A DNA stretch of 64,000 bases from Knoellia remsis (GTDB lineage Bacteria; Actinomycetota; Actinomycetes; Actinomycetales; Dermatophilaceae). Shown piece after piece: positions 1 through 8,552 of the stretch; within the stretch, counting starts at the first letter, position 1, and each line of letters begins with the position of its first letter. Location of the stretch: positions 26,894 to 90,893 of the forward strand of contig NZ_PVTI01000015.1 of the NCBI RefSeq assembly GCF_003002895.1. Reading direction: 5' to 3'. A program made the position numbers and the translations under genes. The notes beneath the pieces were generated by a model. It did no database searches. It had not been told where the DNA came from and saw nothing but the letters and a program-made list of their open reading frames with translations.

Positions 1-465
1 GTCCTTGGGTGACAGCGCGGCGAAGAGCGGCTTGAACCCGTTGAAGAGGACGGTCAGGTCGAGGGCCGGCTTGGTGCGCTCGAGCGGGATCGTCGCCCCG
101 TCCTTGAGCGGCGTCGCCTTGCCGGGCCCCTGGGTCAGGGAGATGTAGCGCTCTCCGACGAGGTTGCGGTACTTGATCGTCGCGATCGTCCCCTCGGTTA
201 GGACGCTCGTGTCGAGGACGTCGAACTCGACGTTGGCACTCGTGCGGTCCTTGGCGACCGCGATCTTCTTGACCGTGCCGACGCGCACCCCGGCGATGCG
301 GACCTCATGGCCCTTGGCGAGACCGGTGACGTCCTTGAAGATCCCGGTGTAGGTGTTGCGGTCACCGGGCTGGATGTTGGCGATCGTCGCCGCGAGCGTC
401 GCGGTCGCCAGCACTGTGACGACGGCGAAGGCGATGAACTTCACGAGGCTGGCCGAGGTCTTCAC
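1..465 (-). CDS. MCE-family lipid-transport protein, C-terminus cut by window edge
   Basis: The reading frame is open for 155 codons from a GTG at 465 to the window edge, so the C-terminus is missing. It starts with an N-terminal membrane anchor (about residues 8-28, rich in A, V, T, L) followed by an MlaD/MCE domain with the usual pattern of a YTGIF strand, VRIAGVRVG and NLVGERYISL. MCE proteins form the periplasmic or cell-wall part of ABC-type lipid importers. The GTG start overlaps the TGA of the preceding MCE gene (GTGA), which points to translational coupling in one mce operon. The family is clear; the lipid substrate cannot be told from sequence. Confidence 0.88.
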   Translation of the reverse strand, partial: MKTSASLVKFIAFAVVTVLATATLAATIANIQPGDRNTYTGIFKDVTGLAKGHEVRIAGVRVGTVKKIAVAKDRTSANVEFDVLDTSVLTEGTIATIKYRNLVGERYISLTQGPGKATPLKDGATIPLERTKPALDLTVLFNGFKPLFAALSPKD

Positions 466-1772
466 TGGTTCACCACCGTCCCACGCATCATCGGGCCCGC
501 GAGGAGCGTCGCGAGGCCGGGGTCGCGGTCGGCCGGCAGGCCGACGAGGGCGCCGACGAGCTGCTGCTCCTCGGCGGTCCCGGCGAGACCGGCCTCCACC
601 GACGGGATCCGCGCCCCCTCTGGCGAGGTGAAGATCGACGGCAGGCTCGAGAAGGTCGCATAGGTCGGCGCGCCATCGGTGCCGTCGTCGAACTTGGACC
701 CGGCCCGGGGGTTGTCCTGGGTGCTCGCGCTCGTGTCCGGGAGGCCCTTGCAGTCGGGGGCCCGCTTGTCCCGCCACTGCGGTTCCTCGCCCGGGTGGTA
801 GGGCTTGGTCTGCGGGGGCAGCTCGAGCGTGATGTGGAAGTTTCCGGTGGCGACGACGCCCTTGACGCGCGGCAGCCAGTTGACGAGGCCCTCGGTGAAG
901 CACGGGTAGATCGGCGAGTGCTTGGCCAGCACCGCCAGGGTGGGACGCTGGACGCGACCGACCTGGATGATCCGGTTCTGGTGGGTCTCGAGGAAACCTG
1001 CCGTGGTGTTCGCGAATCCCGCTGTCCCGGCAAGGAACCCGGCGAGCTCCTTCTGCTTCTCGACGATCGTCGTGTTCGTCGTGAGCAGCGCCTTGGCGGC
1101 GCGCAACAGCTCTGGCGCGGCCACGGCATACGTGCTCGCGAAGTCGGCGAAGCCGGAGATGTCGGCCTGGATGAGGGGCACGTAGGGGTTGATCTTGGTG
1201 AAGTACTCGTTGACGAGCACGAGGTTCTTGCCGAGCTTCTCGCCGCGGCCGTCGAGGGTCGTCGCGAGCGCGTTGAGGGTGGCCGAGAGCTTCGCGGGAT
1301 CGACGGCGCGCAGCAACGGCAGGAGGTCCTCGAAGACCTGCTCCAGCTCGATGGCCACGCTCGTGCGGTCCTGCGGGATGACGTCGCCGGCCTTGATCGC
1401 GGGGCCGGCGTCGCCCTCCGGGGGCACGAGGTCGACGTAACGCTCACCAAAGAGGGTCTTGGGCAGCAGCCGGGCGCTGACCTTGGCCGGGATGAGCGAG
1501 ACCATCTCGGGCTTGAGCGCCAGGGTCAGGGTGGCGCCCTCGAGGTCGGCATCGATCGTGCGCACCTCGCCGACGATGAGACCGCGGATCTTGACGTCGG
1601 CGGCCTCCTGCATCTGGCTGCCGATGCGGTTCGTCTTCAGGGTCACCTCCACGACGTCGGTGAAGACCTTCTTGAACGACGCGATGGAGAGCGACAGCAG
1701 CAGCGCGACGACGAGGATGAACGCCACGCCGTAGGTGCGGTGTCCGAGTCGCGACATGGTGGATCCGGCCAT
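462..1772 (-). CDS. MCE-family protein (first MCE of the operon)
   Basis: A protein of 436 residues with one N-terminal membrane helix (about residues 12-32) and an MlaD/MCE domain (about 35-115, with VKIRGLIVGEV and LFGERYVDLVPP). The long helical region after it is typical of actinobacterial MCE proteins that build the needle or tunnel of the importer. The C-terminal part is poorly conserved and rich in G, S, P and D. I chose the ATG at 1772, two bases after the TAG of the upstream permease; a longer frame to 1811 would overlap that gene. It is in an operon with the ATPase, two permeases and the next MCE gene. Confidence 0.9.
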   Translation of the reverse strand: MAGSTMSRLGHRTYGVAFILVVALLLSLSIASFKKVFTDVVEVTLKTNRIGSQMQEAADVKIRGLIVGEVRTIDADLEGATLTLALKPEMVSLIPAKVSARLLPKTLFGERYVDLVPPEGDAGPAIKAGDVIPQDRTSVAIELEQVFEDLLPLLRAVDPAKLSATLNALATTLDGRGEKLGKNLVLVNEYFTKINPYVPLIQADISGFADFASTYAVAAPELLRAAKALLTTNTTIVEKQKELAGFLAGTAGFANTTAGFLETHQNRIIQVGRVQRPTLAVLAKHSPIYPCFTEGLVNWLPRVKGVVATGNFHITLELPPQTKPYHPGEEPQWRDKRAPDCKGLPDTSASTQDNPRAGSKFDDGTDGAPTYATFSSLPSIFTSPEGARIPSVEAGLAGTAEEQQLVGALVGLPADRDPGLATLLAGPMMRGTVVNQ

Positions 1773-1774
1773 GG

Positions 1775-2602
1775 CTATCCCGCGATCCTCACCGTCGTCG
1801 TGGCACCCCACACGGCGAGCGAGAAGAAGAAGTCGACGAGGTTGACCGCGACGATCGAGGTGCGCACGGCCCGGCCCACCGCGACGCCGACCCCGGCCGG
1901 ACCGCCGCTCGCGGTGTACCCGTAGTAGCAGTGGATCAGGATGACGATCACCGCGAAGACGAGGACCTTGAGGAACGAGTAGAGGATGTCCATCGGCGGT
2001 AAGAACAGATGGAAGTAGTGGTCGTAGGTGCCCTTGGACTGCCCGAAGTAGTCGGTCACGATGAACCGCGTCGCGGCATACGACGACAACAGCCCGAGGA
2101 CGTAGAGCGGGATGACCGCGACGAAACCGGCGATCATCCGCGTCGTCACGAGGAACGGCAGCGACGGGATGCCCATCACCTCGAGCGCGTCGACCTCCTC
2201 GGAGATCCGCATCGCACCGAGCTGGGCGGTGAAGCCGCAGCCGACGGTCGCCGCGAGCGCGAGACCGGCGACGAGCGGCGCGATCTCACGGGTGTTGAGG
2301 TAGGCCGCGAGGAACCCGGCGAAGGCGCCCGTGCCGAGCTGGTTGAGTGAGGAGTAGCCCTGCAGGCCGACCTGGCTGCCGGTGAAGAACGCCATGAAGG
2401 TGAGGACGCCGACGGTGCCGCCGATGACGGAGAGGGCGCCGGTCCCGAGGGACACCTCGGCGAGGAGGCGCATCACCTCCTTCTTGTAGCGGCGCAGGGT
2501 GCGTCCGCTCCACGCGAGCGAGCGCACGTAGAAGTGCATCTGGTCGCTCAGGCCGTCGAGGACCTCGCCGGGCTTGGCGGCCAGCGTGCGGGTGCGGCTC
2601 AT
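1775..2602 (-). CDS. MlaE/YrbE-type ABC permease (second copy)
   Basis: A permease of 275 residues of the MlaE (YrbE) family, the integral membrane part of MCE lipid importers. It has several hydrophobic helices and the family region TAQLGAMRISEEVDALEVMGI near residues 125-145, which contains the conserved EEVDALEVMGI box. YrbE genes come in pairs and the second lies just upstream (higher coordinates), as in mycobacterial mce operons. The short basic N-terminus is cytoplasmic. The stop lies 2 bp before the next MCE start. Confidence 0.92.
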   Translation of the reverse strand: MSRTRTLAAKPGEVLDGLSDQMHFYVRSLAWSGRTLRRYKKEVMRLLAEVSLGTGALSVIGGTVGVLTFMAFFTGSQVGLQGYSSLNQLGTGAFAGFLAAYLNTREIAPLVAGLALAATVGCGFTAQLGAMRISEEVDALEVMGIPSLPFLVTTRMIAGFVAVIPLYVLGLLSSYAATRFIVTDYFGQSKGTYDHYFHLFLPPMDILYSFLKVLVFAVIVILIHCYYGYTASGGPAGVGVAVGRAVRTSIVAVNLVDFFFSLAVWGATTTVRIAG

Positions 2603-2617
2603 CGTCGGTTCACCTCC

Positions 2618-3385
2618 TCACACCTTCTGCGGGACGACCTGGAAGTAGATCGCGGAGACGACGAAGTTGATGACGAACAGGAGCATGAAGGTGATGACGA
2701 CGCTCTGGTTCACCGCGTCGCCGACGCCCTTCGGCCCACCGCCGGCGGTGAGTCCCTTGTATGACGCGACGACGGCCGCGACGAGACCGAACAGCAGCGC
2801 CTTGATCTCGGAGGTCCACAGGTCGGCGAGCTGCGCGAGCGCGGTGAACGAGGCGAGGTAGGCACCGGGTGTGCCGCCCTGGATGACGACGTTGAAGAAG
2901 TACCCGCCCGCGACGCCGACGACGGAGACGAGTCCGTTGAGGAGCACGGCGACGAGCATGCAGGCGAGGACCCGGGGCACGACGAGGCGCTGGATCGGGC
3001 TGATGCCGAGCACCTCCATCGCGTCGATCTCCTCGCGGATCTTGCGGGAGCCGAGGTCGGCGCAGATGGCCGAGCCGCCGGCACCGGCGACGAGGAGGGC
3101 GGTGACGATCGGCGACGCCTCACGCACGACGGCGAGCACGCTCGCCGCGCCCGTGAAGGACTGGGCGCCGAGCTGGCGGGTCAACGTGCCGAGCTGGAGC
3201 GCGATGACCGCGCCGAAGGGGATCGACACGAGCGCGGTCGGGACGATCGTCACCGACGCGATGAACCAGCACTGCTGGATGAACTCCTTGGTCTGGAACG
3301 GCCGCTTCGGCAGGGCCCGCATGACGTCGAGGAAGAGCGCGAAGAACGCGCCGGCCTGCTTGAGGGGGCTGACGAGGACGTTCAT
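2618..3385 (-). CDS. MlaE/YrbE-type ABC permease (first copy)
   Basis: A permease of 255 residues, paralogous to the next gene, with the MlaE signature IREEIDAMEVLGISPIQ (about residues 110-127) and five or so hydrophobic segments. The start is the ATG at 3385, overlapping the TGA of the ATPase (ATGA). The frame stays open further upstream to 3523, but that part runs through the ATPase and is a shadow. Together with the second permease it probably forms the heterodimeric membrane pore on which the MCE proteins sit. Confidence 0.92.
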   Translation of the reverse strand: MNVLVSPLKQAGAFFALFLDVMRALPKRPFQTKEFIQQCWFIASVTIVPTALVSIPFGAVIALQLGTLTRQLGAQSFTGAASVLAVVREASPIVTALLVAGAGGSAICADLGSRKIREEIDAMEVLGISPIQRLVVPRVLACMLVAVLLNGLVSVVGVAGGYFFNVVIQGGTPGAYLASFTALAQLADLWTSEIKALLFGLVAAVVASYKGLTAGGGPKGVGDAVNQSVVITFMLLFVINFVVSAIYFQVVPQKV

Positions 3386-4407
3386 GACGCCGCACCGTGG
3401 TCGAGGCTGGCGCCGACGTCGAGCTCGGGACGCTGGTCGAGGGTGCGCTCGGGCACCTGGACCGAGGTGTGCGGCCCCTGGAAGGAACCGGGCGGCGGGA
3501 TGACGCCGTTGGCGCGGCACCACTCCCCCGCGGGTCGCTCACCGCGACGGGGCTCACCGTTGCTCGTGCCGAGCTGCGGCGCGATCGGCGGGAGTGGCGG
3601 CAGCTGCTGCCCGGAGGCCGCCTCGGCGGCGAGCTCGTCGGCGTCCTTCTCCTCGGACATGCCGATGGGCCCGACGGTCTGGGCGTTGAGGAACTGGCGC
3701 ACGACCGGCTCCTCCGAGCTCAGCAGCATCTCGCGGGGCCCGAACATGGCGAGGTGCTTGTGGTAGAGCAGGCCGATGTTGTCCGGCACGGTGCGGGCGG
3801 TGTTGATGTCGTGCGTGACGATGAGAAACGTCGCGTCGATCTGCGCGTTGAGGTCGATGAAGAGCTGGTTGATGTAGGAGGTGCGCACCGGGTCGAGGCC
3901 GGAGTCCGGCTCGTCGATGAGCAGGATCTCGGGGTCGAGGACGAGCGCGCGGGCGAGGCCGGCACGCTTGCGCATGCCACCGGAGATCTCGCCGGGCAGC
4001 TTGTCCTCGGCGCCCTGGAGACCGACGAGCTCCATCTTCTCGAGGGAGATCTTGCGGATCTCGGACTCGGTCTTCTTCGTGTGCTCGCGCAGCGGGAAGG
4101 CGACGTTGTCGAAGAGGTTCATCGACCCGAAGAGGGCGCCGTCCTGGAAGAGGACGCCGAAGAGCTTGCGCACCTCGTAGAGGTCGTGCTCCTTGAGCGT
4201 GACGAGGTCGGCGCCGTTGATGACGATGGAGCCCTTGTCCGGCTTGAGCAGGCCCACGAGGGTCTTGAGGAACACGGACTTGCCCGTACCCGACGGGCCG
4301 AGCATGACCGAGATCTCTCCGGCCGGGAGAGTCAGCGTGACGTCGTTCCAGATGAGCTGGGACCCGAAGGACTTGGTCAGTCCCTGGACGTCGATCGCGA
4401 CACCCAT
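3382..4407 (-). CDS. ABC transporter ATPase of the mce importer (MlaF/MceG type)
   Basis: An ATPase of 341 residues. It shows Walker A GPSGTGKS (about residue 38), the ABC signature ISGGMRKRAGLARAL, Walker B EILLIDEPDSGLDP and an H-loop ...IVTHD. The core ends near residue 250 and is followed by a roughly 90-residue Pro/Gly-rich tail. MlaF/MceG proteins power lipid import through YrbE permeases. The first gene of the operon encodes it here, whereas mycobacteria often keep it elsewhere. The long tail is longer than in MlaF and may be specific to this lineage. Confidence 0.92.
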   Translation of the reverse strand: MGVAIDVQGLTKSFGSQLIWNDVTLTLPAGEISVMLGPSGTGKSVFLKTLVGLLKPDKGSIVINGADLVTLKEHDLYEVRKLFGVLFQDGALFGSMNLFDNVAFPLREHTKKTESEIRKISLEKMELVGLQGAEDKLPGEISGGMRKRAGLARALVLDPEILLIDEPDSGLDPVRTSYINQLFIDLNAQIDATFLIVTHDINTARTVPDNIGLLYHKHLAMFGPREMLLSSEEPVVRQFLNAQTVGPIGMSEEKDADELAAEAASGQQLPPLPPIAPQLGTSNGEPRRGERPAGEWCRANGVIPPPGSFQGPHTSVQVPERTLDQRPELDVGASLDHGAAS

Positions 4408-4500
4408 GCAGCACCCTCACTCTCACCGGCCCGGTCGCGCGGCAGGGGGGACATCACCACGGCAGGGGGCCGGTAGCGACGGTGCGACAGGGCTTCAGCG

Positions 4501-4529
4501 AAGTTACCTCCCAGTCAAACAAGACACAA
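4501..4529 (-). promoter_or_regulatory. Putative promoter of the mce operon
   Basis: Read on the minus strand, TTGTGT (4529-4524) is followed after 17 bases by TAACTT (4506-4501). This is a fair sigma-70-type promoter located about 95 bp before the ATPase start, in the least GC-rich part of the gap. It was predicted by eye only. Confidence 0.35.
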
Positions 4530-4602
4530 GCGCGCCAGCCCATGAAGACGTGCAGGTCACATTCTGGGCAGGTCAGCGGCACTACCCGGTATGCCGCCTC
4601 TC

Positions 4603-4663
4603 GGGTATGGCGTCCCCTCACTCGTGCGTATGCCGTCCCCTCACTCGTGGGTAAGTCGTCCCC
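4603..4663. repeat. Imperfect 23-bp tandem repeat, about 2.7 units
   Basis: Units start at 4603, 4626 and 4649. The first two differ at two positions, and the third is cut after 15 bases. Each unit carries a form of GTATGCCGTCCCCTCACTCG, so it belongs to the dispersed GTATGCCG family. It lies in the 366-bp gap between the mce operon and rplA. Apart from this repeat, the promoter and the rplA terminator, I see nothing else in that gap. Confidence 0.7.
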
Positions 4664-4708
4664 CCGCCTCGCGGGCAGGCGCGCCTGCGTTCGGGCGTTC
4701 CGGACATG

Positions 4709-4750
4709 CGACGCGGCCCCCGCCTCGCGAAGGAGGCGGGGGCCGCGTCG
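4709..4750 (-). terminator. Hairpin terminator after rplA
   Basis: A perfect 17-bp stem (4709-4725 with 4734-4750) and an 8-base loop lie 23 bp past the rplA stop. It has no clear T-run, as is common in high-GC actinobacteria. It probably ends the rplK-rplA transcript. Confidence 0.75.
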
Positions 4751-4773
4751 GTGCCGTGGTGAGGCGCGCCGGC

Positions 4774-5529
4774 TCAGGCGTCGGCGTCAGCCTCGGCCGC
4801 GTCGGCCTTGGCCACCGGGGAGGAGTCCTCCTCGGTGAGGCCCTTGGTGCGGGTGAAGTCGAGCGGGACGCCCGGGCCCATCGTCGTCGACAGGGTCGCC
4901 TTGGAGATGTAGCGGCCCTTCGAGCTGGCCGGCTTCAGGCGCAGGATCTCCTCGAGCGCCGCGGCGTAGTTCTCGACGAGCTGCTTCTCGTCGAAGGACG
5001 CCTTGCCGATGATGAAGTGGAGGTTCGCGTGCTTGTCGACGCGGAACTCGATCTTGCCGCCCTTGATGTCGGAGACGGCCTTGGCGGTGTCCATGGTGAC
5101 GGTGCCGGTCTTCGGGTTCGGCATGAGGCCGCGCGGACCGAGGACCTTGCCGAGGCGACCGACCTTGCCCATCATGTCGGGCGTCGCGACGATCGCGTCG
5201 AAGTCGAGCCAGCCACCGGCGACCTTCTCGAGGAGGTCGTCGGAACCGACGTAGTCGGCACCGGCGGCCTTGGCGGCCTCGGCCTTGTCGCCGTTGGCGA
5301 AGACGAGGACGCGGGCGGTCTTGCCCGTGCCGTGCGGCAGGTTGACGGTGCCGCGGACCATCTGGTCGGCCTTGCGCGGGTCGACACCGAGGCGCATCGC
5401 GACCTCGACGGTCTCGTCGTACTTGGCCTTGGCGCCCGACTTCGCGAGGCGGACGGCCTCGAGCGGGCTGTAGGCCTTGCCGTCCTGGATCTTCTCCGCT
5501 GCGGCGCGGTAGTTCTTGCTGCGCTTCAT
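4774..5529 (-). CDS. rplA: 50S ribosomal protein L1
   Basis: A protein of 251 residues matching L1 across its length: the N-terminal [14 protein letters not shown], the [22 protein letters not shown] region, [14 protein letters not shown] and the KIEFRVDK strand. L1 binds 23S rRNA at the L1 stalk and in many bacteria represses its own operon. The start is the ATG at 5529 with AGGAG 6-10 bases upstream; the frame stays open further but without homology. The last 15 or so residues form an acidic Ala-rich tail. The gene follows rplK after a 225-bp gap that is longer than usual and holds repeats. Confidence 0.97.
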   Translation of the reverse strand: MKRSKNYRAAAEKIQDGKAYSPLEAVRLAKSGAKAKYDETVEVAMRLGVDPRKADQMVRGTVNLPHGTGKTARVLVFANGDKAEAAKAAGADYVGSDDLLEKVAGGWLDFDAIVATPDMMGKVGRLGKVLGPRGLMPNPKTGTVTMDTAKAVSDIKGGKIEFRVDKHANLHFIIGKASFDEKQLVENYAAALEEILRLKPASSKGRYISKATLSTTMGPGVPLDFTRTKGLTEEDSSPVAKADAAEADADA

Positions 5530-5620
5530 GTGCTGCTCCTGGTGTTCTTCGGTGGAGGTGTGGTGCGGGCCAGCGCGGGCCCTCCCACGCACCTCACGGT
5601 CGTGAGGTGTCGTTCTGTGC

Positions 5621-5676
5621 CGGTATGCCGTCCGCGCGCCGCGCGCGGTCCGCCGCGGCGAGCGGACGGCATACCG
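5621..5676. repeat. Inverted repeat of the GTATGCCG motif between rplK and rplA
   Basis: Arms 5621-5635 and 5662-5676 are perfect 15-bp inverted copies (CGGTATGCCGTCCGC), separated by 26 very GC-rich bases. It lies upstream of rplA, in the place where an attenuator or an L1-binding mRNA site might be, but it also belongs to the dispersed motif family. Confidence 0.8.
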
Positions 5677-5717
5677 AAATCGTGTGGTCCCGTCTCACCA
5701 CTGCTGCCCCGGAAGGC

Positions 5718-5741
5718 GTTCAATTGGTGACTTTTTCACGG
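5718..5741. repeat. CAATTGG-type intergenic element
   Basis: The sequence GTTCAATTGGTGACTTTTTC lies 14 bp past the rplK stop. It matches the copy at 25662 with one change in the first 20 bases. The core resembles the CACCCAATTGGACG elements found elsewhere in the window, read on the other strand. Confidence 0.65.
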
Positions 5742-5754
5742 GCCCCAGTTCCGC

Positions 5755-6189
5755 TCAGTCGAGCTTGGTCTCGATGCCCATCTGGCGGGCGGTGCCGGCG
5801 ATGATCTTCATCGCGGCGTCGATGTCGTTGGCGTTGAGGTCCGGCATCTTCGTCTCGGCGATCTCGCGCACCTGGTCCTTGGTCAGCGTGGCGACCTTGG
5901 TCTTGTGCGGCTCGCCGGAGCCCTTCTGGACGCCCGCGGCCTTCTTGATCAGCTCCGACGCCGGCGGCGTCTTCGTGATGAAGGTGAAGGAGCGGTCTTC
6001 GTAGACGGTGATGACGACGGGGATGATGTTGCCCCGCTGGGCCTCCGTCGCAGCGTTGTACGCCTTGACGAACTCCATGATGTTGACGCCGTGCTGACCG
6101 AGGGCGGGGCCCACGGGGGGAGCCGGGGTGGCGGCACCTGCCTGGATCTGCAGGTTGATGTAGCCGGCGACCTTCTTCTTGGGAGGCAT
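5755..6189 (-). CDS. rplK: 50S ribosomal protein L11
   Basis: A protein of 144 residues, full length for L11. It has the N-terminal [15 protein letters not shown], the proline-rich hinge [19 protein letters not shown] and the C-terminal RNA-binding domain ending [14 protein letters not shown]11 binds the GTPase-associated region of 23S rRNA and is the usual target site of thiopeptides and of RelA sensing. It lies between nusG and rplA as in most Actinobacteria. The start is the ATG at 6189, with a weak GGAACCACC upstream. Confidence 0.97.
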   Translation of the reverse strand: MPPKKKVAGYINLQIQAGAATPAPPVGPALGQHGVNIMEFVKAYNAATEAQRGNIIPVVITVYEDRSFTFITKTPPASELIKKAAGVQKGSGEPHKTKVATLTKDQVREIAETKMPDLNANDIDAAMKIIAGTARQMGIETKLD

Positions 6190-6260
6190 TGCTGTGGTGG
6201 TTCCTTATCTGGTGGTGGGCCCACGCCGTGGGCGATGACCCGGTTGCAGTGCTGGCGCGC

Positions 6261-7439
6261 TCAGATCTTGGCGACCTGGGTGAACGACAGCTCGACCGGG
6301 GTCTCCCGGCCGAAGATGGAGACGAGCACCTTGAGCTTCTGGCTCTCGGCGTTGATCTCGGAGATCGTCGCCGGCAGGGTCTCGAATGGACCGTCCATGA
6401 CGGTGACCGACTCGCCGACCTCGAAGTCGACGACGGCGGGCTCGGGGGTCGCGCCGGCACCCGCGGCCGCGCCACCGGCGGCCGTCGCCGCGGCGGGCGT
6501 CTCGAGGTCGGCCGGCTTGATCATCGTGTAGACCTCGTCGAGACTCAGCGGCACCGGCTGGTGCGCGTTGCCGACGAAGCCGGTGACACCGGGCGTGTGG
6601 CGCACAGCGCCCCACGACTCGTCGGTGAGATCCATGCGGACGAGGACGTACCCGGGCATCCGGACACGGCGGACGAGCTTGCGCTGACCGCTCTTGATCT
6701 CGGTGACCTCTTCCATCGGGACCTGCACCTCGAAGATGTAGTCCTCCATGTTGAGGGACTGGGTGCGGTTCTCGAGGTTGGCCTTCACGCGGTTCTCGTA
6801 GCCGGCGTAGGAGTGGATGACGTACCAGTCGCCGAACTTGCTCGCGAGGTCGTCCTTGAACGCCTGGACCGGGTCGACGTCGGTGGGGAGGACGTCGCCG
6901 TCCTCGTCGACCTCGCCCGCCGGAGCCGCGGCGGCATCCGTGTCGGCGCCGGTCGAGGTGTCGGCGTCGCTGAACGCGGCAGTGGCGTCCTGCTCGGCGA
7001 CCGCGTCGGAGTCACCGGCGGCGACGACCTCCTCGTCGGACTCGACACCGTCCGCGGTGTCCTCGAGCTCCTGGTCGACCTCGACGGTCTCGGGCTGCTC
7101 GACCTCGCCACCGAACGCGGCGGCGGCGTCGTCCTCGGCGCGCTGGTGCACGTCACCCTCGGGGGTGACCTCACCCTCGACAACCGGGCCGCGGCCTTCG
7201 TCGACGATCGCCTCGTCGACGACGAGCGTCTCGGGCTGCTCGACCTCGCCACCGAACGCGGCGGCGGCGTCGTCCTCGGCGCGCTGACCGGTCTCGCCCG
7301 CGGGCGTGACCTCCTCCTGCGACTCGACGCCGTCCGGGGTGTCGACGAGGACCTGGTCGACGTCGACGGCCTCGGGCTGCTGGGCCTCGGGGTCGACGGA
7401 GCTCGACTCGGCGTCCTGGGACGTCCACTGGTCGGACAC
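6261..7439 (-). CDS. nusG: Transcription termination/antitermination factor NusG with long acidic N-terminus
   Basis: The C-terminal half is a normal NusG: an NGN domain beginning [18 protein letters not shown] and a KOW domain with the box [20 protein letters not shown]. It binds RNA polymerase and couples to Rho or to ribosomal protein S10. Ahead of it are roughly 190 residues rich in D, E, A and V, built partly from two copies of a block containing [21 protein letters not shown] placed the start at the GTG 7439 (VSDQW...), which has GGAAGTAGG upstream. GTG 7478 or the codon at 7541 are possible, but the latter overlaps secE. Actinobacterial NusG often has an acidic extension; this one is long. 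Confidence 0.95.
   Translation of the reverse strand: MSDQWTSQDAESSSVDPEAQQPEAVDVDQVLVDTPDGVESQEEVTPAGETGQRAEDDAAAAFGGEVEQPETLVVDEAIVDEGRGPVVEGEVTPEGDVHQRAEDDAAAAFGGEVEQPETVEVDQELEDTADGVESDEEVVAAGDSDAVAEQDATAAFSDADTSTGADTDAAAAPAGEVDEDGDVLPTDVDPVQAFKDDLASKFGDWYVIHSYAGYENRVKANLENRTQSLNMEDYIFEVQVPMEEVTEIKSGQRKLVRRVRMPGYVLVRMDLTDESWGAVRHTPGVTGFVGNAHQPVPLSLDEVYTMIKPADLETPAAATAAGGAAAGAGATPEPAVVDFEVGESVTVMDGPFETLPATISEINAESQKLKVLVSIFGRETPVELSFTQVAKI
7087..7145. repeat. 59-bp exact direct repeat, copy 1 (inside nusG)
   Basis: This 59-bp segment is identical to 7228-7286, 141 bp away and in the same reading frame. It encodes a block of the NusG acidic extension. Confidence 0.9.
7228..7286. repeat. 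59-bp exact direct repeat, copy 2 (inside nusG)
   Basis: This segment is identical base for base to 7087-7145. The offset of 141 bp (47 codons) keeps the frame, so recombination between the copies would lengthen or shorten the extension without breaking NusG. Confidence 0.9.
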
Positions 7440-7509
7440 GTGCTGACCTACTTCCTGTACCGCGTTCGTTGGGTTCACCTGGCTGCGGGCGCGCTCGGCC
7501 CGGCCGGTG

Positions 7510-7767
7510 TCACTCGCCGTTGCCGAAGACGAGGCCGACAAGCTTGCTGAAGCCGAAGTCCATGCCCGACACCAGCGCCATCATCACCGTGACGAAGACG
7601 ATGACGACGAGCGTGTAGTTCCACAGCTCGGAGCGCGTCGGCCGGACGACCTTGCGCAGCTCGTCGAGGATCTGGCTGATGAACAGGCTCAGCCGGGACA
7701 GGGGGTTGCCCTTGTCCGACCGCTTGTTCGTCGGCCGCGAGTCGCGGGACGCGCCCACTTCCGTCAC
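7510..7767 (-). CDS. secE: Preprotein translocase subunit SecE
   Basis: A protein of 85 residues with one C-terminal transmembrane helix (about 50-70) preceded by the SecE amphipathic segment [24 protein letters not shown], the conserved part that clamps SecY. The N-terminal 25 residues are polar. It lies between tRNA-Trp and nusG, the standard actinobacterial order. Confidence 0.96.
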   Translation of the reverse strand: MTEVGASRDSRPTNKRSDKGNPLSRLSLFISQILDELRKVVRPTRSELWNYTLVVIVFVTVMMALVSGMDFGFSKLVGLVFGNGE

Positions 7768-7836
7768 GATTCCTCTTCTCGCTGGTTGATCCGTCGCCGG
7801 TGATCGCTCACCAGCGCGACGTCACTGTCGAACGTG

Positions 7837-7909
7837 CAGGGCAGGAGGGACTCGAACCCCCAACCGCCGGTTTTGGAGACCGGTGCTCTACCAATTGAGC
7901 CACTGCCCT
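7837..7909 (-). tRNA. tRNA-Trp (CCA)
   Basis: A 73-nt cloverleaf. The acceptor stem pairs AGGGCAG (from 7909) with CTGCCCT; the D-arm is GCTCAATTGGTAGAGC; the anticodon loop is CTCCAAA with anticodon CCA; and the T-arm contains GGTTCGAGTCC. The 3' CCA is not encoded. It lies directly upstream of secE. Confidence 0.96.
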
Positions 7910-8040
7910 AGGAACGCACCTGTTGGGGTGGTGGTTCCGGAGGTGGTCACAGGCATGACGAATCATGGTGCAATCACCGAAGGATCAGCATACGGGACGC
8001 CCCCGGCCGACGCGAAACCGCCGGGAGGCCATGCACGCCG

Positions 8041-8484
8041 TCAGCGGGGGCGCAGCTCGACGATGGGGATCTGCCGGGTCGTGCGCTTCTGGTATGCCGT
8101 GTAGCGGTTCGCGTTGACGCCGTTGACGATCTCCCAGCGGCGCGCGTAGTCGGGGTCGTCCGGCAGGGTCACGCGGGCACGGACCGGGGTGCGGCGCGGG
8201 CCGACGTTGATGTCGGCGTCCGGGTTCGCCCGCAGGTTGTGCAGCCAGGCGGGAGCCTTGGGAGCGCCGCCGTTCGAGGCGACGACGAGCCAGGCGTCGC
8301 CGTCGCGGCCGTAGGTGAGGGCGTTGGTCCGCTGCTGCCCGGTCCTGGCGCCCACCGTGTGGAGCAGGAGGGTCGGGTTGCCGAACAGCAACTTGTGCCC
8401 GACCTTGCCGCCGGTCTTCTCGTAGAGCCATTGGTGCCCCTTGAGGACCTGGAGGCCGACCTGCTCGATCCGCGAGAGAGCCAT
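8041..8484 (-). CDS. F420-dependent nitroreductase-family oxidoreductase (Ddn-like)
   Basis: A protein of 147 residues of the deazaflavin-dependent (Ddn/TIGR00026) family, a split-barrel fold that reduces substrates with F420H2. Family features visible are LLLHTVGARTGQQRTNALTYGRDGDAWLVVAS (the glycine/arginine-rich stretch that holds F420) and the APAWLHNLRANPDADINVG box. The substrate is unknown; members reduce quinones, nitroimidazoles and other compounds. It stands alone between tRNA-Trp and a hydrolase. Its presence implies the cell makes F420, which fits Actinobacteria. Confidence 0.87.
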   Translation of the reverse strand: MALSRIEQVGLQVLKGHQWLYEKTGGKVGHKLLFGNPTLLLHTVGARTGQQRTNALTYGRDGDAWLVVASNGGAPKAPAWLHNLRANPDADINVGPRRTPVRARVTLPDDPDYARRWEIVNGVNANRYTAYQKRTTRQIPIVELRPR

Positions 8485-8552
8485 GGCCCCGACGCTACGA
8501 AGGTTCTACGTCTGTAGCAATAGGGCGGCGGTGGTGGTGCGCGTGATGTCGG

